Shown one piece after another: positions 7,014 to 10,997 of a DNA stretch of 10,997 nucleotides (the stretch's first letter is position 1; each line of letters starts with the position of its first letter). A program made the position numbers and the translations under genes. Source of the stretch: Caldifarciminota bacterium (lineage in GTDB: Bacteria; Hydrothermota; Tepidihabitantia; B3-TA06); the NCBI GenBank assembly GCA_014729665.1, contig WJJO01000217.1, forward strand, positions 1 to 10,997, given 5' to 3'. The notes under the pieces were generated by a model that saw nothing but the letters and a program-made list of their open reading frames with translations, was not told the origin of the DNA and searched no databases.

Positions 7014-7934
7014 TCAGTAGAGGTTTCCGAGATTGATCTCAAAGTCAGCGTTTTGCCTGGCGGAATTCATCATCGAATCCAGCTTATTCATAAGTTCGGT
7101 CTGCGCGCGTTCGTAGCGAAGCATTGCCTCGATGTAGCCTGCATAATCGCTGTAGGATACGTCTTTCCTTACCTTTACCTTGTCTACCAGCTTGAAGATA
7201 AATGTCGGCCCTTCGGCTGTGATGACAGGTTTGGAGTACTCGCCCGGTTCCAGGGCGAATATGGCGTCCTCCATAGGCAGGGTCAGCTGACCGGAACCGC
7301 GGCTGACGAAGTCGCTGGGGTCCCCTTTCAAAGGGTCCTGGGTATACTGCTCAGCCAACTTCTTGAAACCGGCACCACCTTCAAGCTGCTGGTAAATCGT
7401 CTGAGCGGTCATAGGATCATATACCATTATCTGGGAAACCTTGACGTCGTACAGGAATTCGTCCTTGTGCTTGTTAAAGTAGGCCTCGACCTCCTGCGGG
7501 GTTACGACGATCTTTTCGGTCTCCTTACGTACCCAAAAGTTCTGCAGCACCTGCTTGCGAGAAAACTCGTACTGTATCTCCAGTTGATTCAGCATCATTT
7601 GAACAGAATCATCCTTATCCAGACCTATCTCCACCGCTTCCTGGTAGATTAACTCCTGCTGTATCCAGGGCTCGATTATCTCCATCGGCTCTATCTGTCC
7701 TTGCTGGTATGAACCCGCTATGGCTTTATATTCGGCAAGAGTCAGCTTAGAGGAGCCTACACGCGCGACAACAACCTTGGAATCGGAACCTGATGCAGAA
7801 GCAGACTTCGAGGAAACCTGGTTAGATTCCCCCAGGATGTTCTGGACAAAAGGAGGGTTCCATAATAATAACCCTACGATTACGACGACAACCGCCCCAG
7901 CCGCAATCACCCATGGAATCCATTTTCTTTTCAT
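7014..7934 (-). CDS. Membrane-anchored PpiC/SurA-like parvulin-domain protein, upstream copy of a tandem pair
   Basis: A 306-residue protein with a basic N-terminus (MKRK) and one hydrophobic helix at about 5-25, which looks like an uncleaved anchor placing the rest in the periplasm, as in PpiD or PrsA-like foldases. A serine-rich linker (37-52) leads to a helical region and one parvulin domain at about 162-255. As in its paralogue, the first catalytic histidine is glutamine (KVSQIMV) and the second is absent (EGPTFIFKL), suggesting a non-catalytic chaperone. ATG at 7934 is preceded by AGGAGG (7950-7945) at 10 nt, the clearest ribosome-binding site in the operon. It lies 31 nt after the lipoprotein gene and 9 nt before its paralogue. 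The two copies differ mainly in the N-terminus, so duplication may have separated an anchored form from a differently targeted one. Confidence 0.88.
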   Translation of the reverse strand: MKRKWIPWVIAAGAVVVVIVGLLLWNPPFVQNILGESNQVSSKSASASGSDSKVVVARVGSSKLTLAEYKAIAGSYQQGQIEPMEIIEPWIQQELIYQEAVEIGLDKDDSVQMMLNQLEIQYEFSRKQVLQNFWVRKETEKIVVTPQEVEAYFNKHKDEFLYDVKVSQIMVYDPMTAQTIYQQLEGGAGFKKLAEQYTQDPLKGDPSDFVSRGSGQLTLPMEDAIFALEPGEYSKPVITAEGPTFIFKLVDKVKVRKDVSYSDYAGYIEAMLRYERAQTELMNKLDSMMNSARQNADFEINLGNLY

Positions 7935-7965
7935 GAATTAAGTTCCTCCTAAATGATCGGTTAGA

Positions 7966-9639
7966 TCACTTATTCTTGTTTGATTCAGGTTTTTCTTCTT
8001 CTTCTTTTTCTTCTTCTTCGGCTAATTTCGCAATCTTAGCCAGGAGTTCTTCGTTTATCTCTATCGAAATCTTTTCCCTTAACTCGGCAAGATACTCGGT
8101 CTTGAGGGCCATTTCCTTATTTCGTCTCAACTTGCGTTCGATACGCCCCTTCTCGTCATCGAACTCTCTGGTGAAGGGTTCCTGGATAGATATAACCTTG
8201 ACGATACCGAATCCGTTGGCAACCTCGAACGGCCTCGAGAACTGTCCCTTTGACAACTTGAAGGCTTGTTCCACAAAAGGCTTATACTCGCGATCGTCCG
8301 CTCGTTTCGAACCGATTATACCGCCTCGATCCTTGGAAGTGTGGTCGGAAAACTCCCGGGCTACTTCCTTGAACGGCTTGCCGCTTTGCAGAAGGGCATG
8401 GGCTTGTTGAATATTGCTGTAGGAAGGGGTTCTGATTATAGCCAGCGTACGTCTTTCCGGAAAGTTGAACTCCTCCGGATGTTCATCGTAATAAGCCTTA
8501 ATCTCTTCGTCGGAGACTTTAACCTTGCTGCGTATCTCCTCCTCGTAGAGACGGTTTCGGATCTGGGCATCGATATAGTTTTCAATCGCTTCTTTCACGG
8601 TTTTATCCCGATCTAGGTTCCGTTTAAGTGCCGCGTTCTTAAGTACCTTTGTTTGAGCCTGATACTTTGCCGCATCCTCAAGGTAGGCGGCCTGAATAGG
8701 GGTGGTATCGTTTGGATAAAGATCGAGCATCGATCCTATGCTGTCGGTTACATTCCCCTTCATCTTTATTGTCCATGTAGAAAGGTCCGCCGGCGTGAGC
8801 TGATTCCGAGGTTTGGTTAAAAGTTCGAGTCCTGCCTGATTGTATTCGACCTTTGCTTCTTCAAAAAGCTCGTCGAGAACCTCGGTGGATAATTGAGCGC
8901 CCTTAATCCTCTGCAGCCAGTTTTTTATCTCCTCTTCTCTTTCAGCCAGAGGCGGGACATCCTCTTTTTGGGACATTGAAACGAGAAGGTATATATCGAA
9001 ACCGCCGCGCTTGTTTTCTATCGGTTCAGTAATCTGACCTTCCTCAAGGGACGACAGTTGATTGAATGATTCCTCATCTTGATAGAACTGGGCCAGGGGT
9101 ATGCTTCCGATATTGCCTCCGGGCGGAATCCTTTCTTTGGTCGAAAACTTGTTAAAAAGGGTGTCGAAAGGTACCCCTGAGTCAAATCTCTCAGAAACCA
9201 TGTTCGCCATATCTTCCTTTTCAACATGAATCAGGCGCAGCTCAAGAAGTTCCTTTTCAGCATTGTAGTACCTTTTTATCTCCGCGGAGGAGGGTTTTGA
9301 CTTATCCAGAACCAGTTTCTTATAGAGTGCAGCCTCCATCGCTCTTCTCTTTACCTGCTGGAAATCCTTTGAGATCGTCTCATCGGAGGTGTCCTTGCCC
9401 CAGCCACGACTGCGAGCCTCGGCTACGAGAAGCTTTTCGTTGATAATATTATCCAGGGCCTTAAGTTTAGCCTCCATCTCCGCTTCTTCCGATTCGTACG
9501 CTTTTGGCCTGTACACCGTGAGAAAATCCTTGACCTGGATCTCTTCTGAGCCTACCGTGGCAACGACTTTCTCCTCCTCCGGGGTGCATCCCAGCACCGC
9601 CAGTAATAGAAAAAGACTGGTAAATGTTATTTTCCTCAT
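7966..9639 (-). CDS. Lipoprotein with two degenerate parvulin domains (SurA/PrsA-like foldase)
   Basis: A 557-residue protein with a classic lipoprotein signal: basic MRK, a hydrophobic run and lipobox VLGC, making Cys18 the lipidated residue. It continues with the family's usual VVATVGSEEIQVKDF start. Parvulin-like domains are at about 133-222 (GGNIGS, LEEGQITEPI) and 393-487 (PFKEVAREFSD, DRGGIIGS, LSKGQFSRPFEVANGFGIVKV), separated by a helical linker of about 170 residues. Neither keeps the histidine pair: domain 1 has RLIHV and GGFDIYLL, domain 2 has RTLAII and NGFGIVKV. A highly charged tail (540-557) has long glutamate runs. The start is ATG at 9639; there is no ribosome-binding site at normal spacing, but a strong promoter puts the transcription start on this ATG, so it is probably translated from a leaderless mRNA. 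First gene of the operon. Likely a chaperone tethered to a membrane leaflet. Confidence 0.87.
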   Translation of the reverse strand: MRKITFTSLFLLLAVLGCTPEEEKVVATVGSEEIQVKDFLTVYRPKAYESEEAEMEAKLKALDNIINEKLLVAEARSRGWGKDTSDETISKDFQQVKRRAMEAALYKKLVLDKSKPSSAEIKRYYNAEKELLELRLIHVEKEDMANMVSERFDSGVPFDTLFNKFSTKERIPPGGNIGSIPLAQFYQDEESFNQLSSLEEGQITEPIENKRGGFDIYLLVSMSQKEDVPPLAEREEEIKNWLQRIKGAQLSTEVLDELFEEAKVEYNQAGLELLTKPRNQLTPADLSTWTIKMKGNVTDSIGSMLDLYPNDTTPIQAAYLEDAAKYQAQTKVLKNAALKRNLDRDKTVKEAIENYIDAQIRNRLYEEEIRSKVKVSDEEIKAYYDEHPEEFNFPERRTLAIIRTPSYSNIQQAHALLQSGKPFKEVAREFSDHTSKDRGGIIGSKRADDREYKPFVEQAFKLSKGQFSRPFEVANGFGIVKVISIQEPFTREFDDEKGRIERKLRRNKEMALKTEYLAELREKISIEINEELLAKIAKLAEEEEKEEEEKPESNKNK

Positions 9640-9646
9640 AACCGGT

Positions 9647-9674
9647 AGTATAATCTATGAACCTCCAATGTCAA
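9647..9674 (-). promoter_or_regulatory. Sigma-70-type promoter of the parvulin/activator/prenyl-lipid operon
   Basis: On the minus strand a perfect -35 TTGACA (9674-9669) is followed, after a 16-nt spacer, by a -10 TATACT (9652-9647). The A of the ATG at 9639 lies 7 nt after the -10 box, the usual distance to a transcription start, so the first transcribed base should be the start codon itself. A GGAGG (9666-9662) falls inside the spacer, 22 nt from the ATG, too far to serve and outside the predicted transcript. No later promoter of similar quality is apparent before position 461. Confidence 0.7.
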
Positions 9675-9822
9675 GGATAAAGTTTAACAAAATGTAAAGT
9701 CTAAAGTTCTCACTGTGCTTTGACAACACCTTTCGCTGACAGCAGGTTTTTCTAAACACAGGATGCCCACGAGTTGCGGGCGCAGGTCGCAACGAGTGAA
9801 GGCGACGCAGTTACCTCCGGAT

Positions 9823-9886
9823 ACCACAGAGACCAAAAAAACATATATCCGAATTATCTCTGTGTTCTCTGGGTACTCTGTGTTTT
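9823..9886. repeat. CACAGAGA-type inverted repeat element, second copy
   Basis: The left arm ACCACAGAGACC (9823-9834) faces a right arm at 9857-9886 that carries CTCTGTG, CTCTGGGTA and CTCTGTG in succession. CACAGAGA at 9825-9832 and TCTCTGTG at 9857-9864 form an exact 8-bp inverted pair around a 24-nt loop that includes a run of seven A. As at 357-457, the element begins 3 nt after a TAA stop codon (surface-protein gene, 9892-9890). The shared position and sequence make it the same family as the left-end element. Confidence 0.65.
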
Positions 9887-9889
9887 AAT

Positions 9890-10997
9890 TTACCTAACTA
9901 TTACCACCTTTACCCTTGCACTTCCCTGAACACTTTCGACCTTCGCAAAATAGACCCCGGACGAGAGGTCGGCAGGAATCCACTTACCCGTGCCTCTGAC
10001 AACCTGCTCCGCGACCCGGCGGCCTGCGGAGTTGTAGACCGTTAATATGGCTTCTTCCGGAACCTCGTAGGAGAGCCGGTTTAGGGTGGAGGTTAACTTT
10101 ACGGATGATACATCAAGCGCAGCCTCCTCAACCGCCGGTACGTTCCAGTCCGTTATCTTGGCGTAAACGTCCCAGCCCTTATGTCGGCGGTTATCGAGCC
10201 ACACGTAGACGATCTGATCGTCGGTCGCGGCCACGCAGTTGTACTCAGCGGCCTGGTGATTGTAGGGAAAAAGATCGGGCTGATTAATCTGGATCTTATT
10301 TCCTGTCTGGTTGCCCTGTTCGTCGTAGTAGCAGGCGCAAACCTCGGGATCCCCGTCTTCTGCCGAGTAGTCGGTGCCGAATAACACGTAGCCGCCCTGG
10401 GGTGCGGCGGCAATACCCATGTCGAGGAAGTAGGCGTGCGTAAGCTCTGTTCCCACGTTCCTGCCGAGTTCTTCACCTGCGGCGTCGTAGAACTGTGCAT
10501 AGGCAAGGAAGGCGGGCTCCGGGTCGGTAATCCGGCTGTCCTCTGCCCAGGCGATGCAGAAGCTGCCTGCGGTATCCGCGGCGATGCAGGGATGACGCTG
10601 GTAGCAACCGTGAATGCCGGATGAAGGGTCGTCGGAGACCTTGAAGTCGGAACCTTCAGGCCGGCCCTGGGCGTCGAAACGCCGTCCGAAGATGTCGGCG
10701 TGGGGATCGAGCCTGCAATCCTCCCAGGCGGCTATGAAGCTTCCGTCGTCCGCCATCTCCACGGCAACGCCGCCGCGCGGAATCGCGTCCTCCGCGCCGA
10801 CCACGATGATGTCGGCGTCGATGGGATTTCCCGAGGCATCGAAACGCCGGGCCACTATCTGGTTCTCTTCCCCTGCAGCAATGAACCAAAGGGCGGTAAA
10901 CTCACCCGAACGGTTCATGCTCACGTCGCAGTCGAACCAACCACCAAACTCCCTGTTTGAGGGATCGACCTGGACAGGGTCTCCGTTCGGCTGTCCG
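9890..10997 (-). CDS. Secreted repeat (propeller-like) protein with C-terminal sorting domain, 5' end beyond window
   Basis: The frame is open to the right edge, giving 368 visible residues; GTG and ATG codons near 10924-10916 are internal, because coding sequence with the same character continues upstream (GQPNGDPVQVDPSNREFGGW). The body holds about five repeats of 45-60 residues with the pattern G-F-AAW...I..RRFD..G.P, for example GSFIAAWEDCRLDP, DIFGRRFDAQGRPEGSDFKV and DDQIVYVWLDNRR, suggesting a beta-propeller. The last 75 residues (SSVKLTSTLNRLSYEVPEEA, LTVYNSAGRRVAEQV, LSSGVYFAKVE, ending VKVVIVR) look like a type IX secretion (Por) sorting or FlgD-like immunoglobulin domain found at the end of many FCB-group surface proteins. 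No catalytic motif is visible; it may bind a surface ligand or polymer. GC content is visibly higher than in the operon. It is probably not co-transcribed with the operon. Confidence 0.82.
   Translation of the reverse strand, partial: GQPNGDPVQVDPSNREFGGWFDCDVSMNRSGEFTALWFIAAGEENQIVARRFDASGNPIDADIIVVGAEDAIPRGGVAVEMADDGSFIAAWEDCRLDPHADIFGRRFDAQGRPEGSDFKVSDDPSSGIHGCYQRHPCIAADTAGSFCIAWAEDSRITDPEPAFLAYAQFYDAAGEELGRNVGTELTHAYFLDMGIAAAPQGGYVLFGTDYSAEDGDPEVCACYYDEQGNQTGNKIQINQPDLFPYNHQAAEYNCVAATDDQIVYVWLDNRRHKGWDVYAKITDWNVPAVEEAALDVSSVKLTSTLNRLSYEVPEEAILTVYNSAGRRVAEQVVRGTGKWIPADLSSGVYFAKVESVQGSARVKVVIVR

Larger units (their letters stand above)
9640..9889. other. Intergenic region between the surface-protein gene and the operon
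   Basis: This 250-nt stretch holds no coding sequence that I can support. From right to left it contains the inverted repeat at 9823-9886, a more GC-rich segment at about 9765-9820 with a short GTTGCG/CGCAAC hairpin (9773-9778 with 9788-9793, 9-nt loop), an AT-rich segment at about 9680-9760, and the operon promoter. I see no hairpin followed by a T-run that would be a convincing intrinsic terminator for the surface-protein gene. Confidence 0.6.

Noticed and set aside
7004..7016. Possible read-through or recoding of TGA joining the two tandem parvulin genes
   Set aside because: They are in the same frame, but a GTG start follows 9 nt later with a hydrophobic leader, and no recoding structure is evident; a normal gene boundary is simpler.
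7053..7652. A 199-codon open frame on the plus strand inside the membrane-anchored parvulin gene
   Set aside because: It lies wholly antisense to a gene with clear family motifs, its translation resembles no family I know, and it has no independent promoter or ribosome-binding site that I can see.
7954..7968. Short inverted repeat TGATC-GGTTA-GATCA before the anchored parvulin gene
   Set aside because: A 5-bp AT-rich stem overlapping a stop codon, with no T-run; too weak to call a terminator or operator.
7976..8410. A serine-rich plus-strand open frame of 144 codons
   Set aside because: The serine runs are the mirror image of the Glu/Lys tail of the lipoprotein gene; it is an antisense shadow.
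9773..9793. GTTGCG/CGCAAC hairpin as terminator for the surface-protein gene
   Set aside because: Only 6 bp of stem, a 9-nt loop and no following T-run on the minus strand; kept only as a note in the intergenic entry.
9640..9889. Sigma-54 (-24/-12) promoter upstream of the operon, suggested by the sigma-54 activator gene
   Set aside because: I found no TGGC-type -24 with a TGC-type -12 at the right spacing, whereas a good sigma-70-type promoter is present.
10916..10924. True start of the surface-protein gene at the GTG or ATG here
   Set aside because: The frame stays open to the window edge with protein-like sequence of the same repeat character, and there is no signal peptide after these codons; they are internal.

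Overview
The window looks like part of a chromosome from a Gram-negative-type bacterium, probably of the FCB group or a nearby candidate phylum (WOR-3/Stahlbacteria-like, TA06, Zixibacteria or Cloacimonadota would all fit). This placement is inference. It rests on periplasmic parvulin chaperones, a lipoprotein, a sigma-54 activator, and a surface protein ending in what looks like a type IX secretion (Por) sorting domain. No ribosomal or tRNA gene is visible to fix the taxonomy. Every gene I can support lies on the minus strand, so the window reads biologically from right to left.

From the right: 9890-10997 is the 3' part of a secreted repeat protein (bladed WD/FD-like repeats plus C-terminal sorting domain), running off the window edge and visibly more GC-rich than its neighbours. 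The intergenic region 9640-9889 follows. It holds a CACAGAGA-type inverted repeat directly after that gene's stop codon, and a strong sigma-70-type promoter whose predicted transcription start falls on the A of the next gene's ATG.

That promoter would drive a seven-gene operon (9639 down to 461) with gaps of at most 31 nt and several 4-nt overlaps. It encodes: a lipoprotein with two degenerate parvulin domains; a membrane-anchored PpiC-like protein; its tandem paralogue with a poor signal peptide; a two-parvulin SurA-like chaperone; a GAF-AAA+-Fis sigma-54 activator; a five-helix Yip1-family membrane protein; and a 731-residue fusion of a geranylgeranyl-reductase-type flavoprotein with a trans-polyprenyl diphosphate synthase. 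The first four genes point to envelope protein folding, the last to making and possibly saturating isoprenoid chains. The activator and Yip1 protein sit between them, so the operon may tie envelope protein quality to membrane or carrier lipid supply; this link is hypothesis.

The left end (1-460) holds another CACAGAGA-type inverted repeat immediately after the operon's last stop codon. Beyond it is a GxxExxY-family gene, cut by the window edge, whose first codons are themselves made of the same repeat sequence.

The most notable points are the reductase-synthase fusion, the fact that only two of six parvulin domains keep both active-site histidines, the leaderless-looking promoter, and the repeat family bracketing the operon and entering the GxxExxY reading frame.
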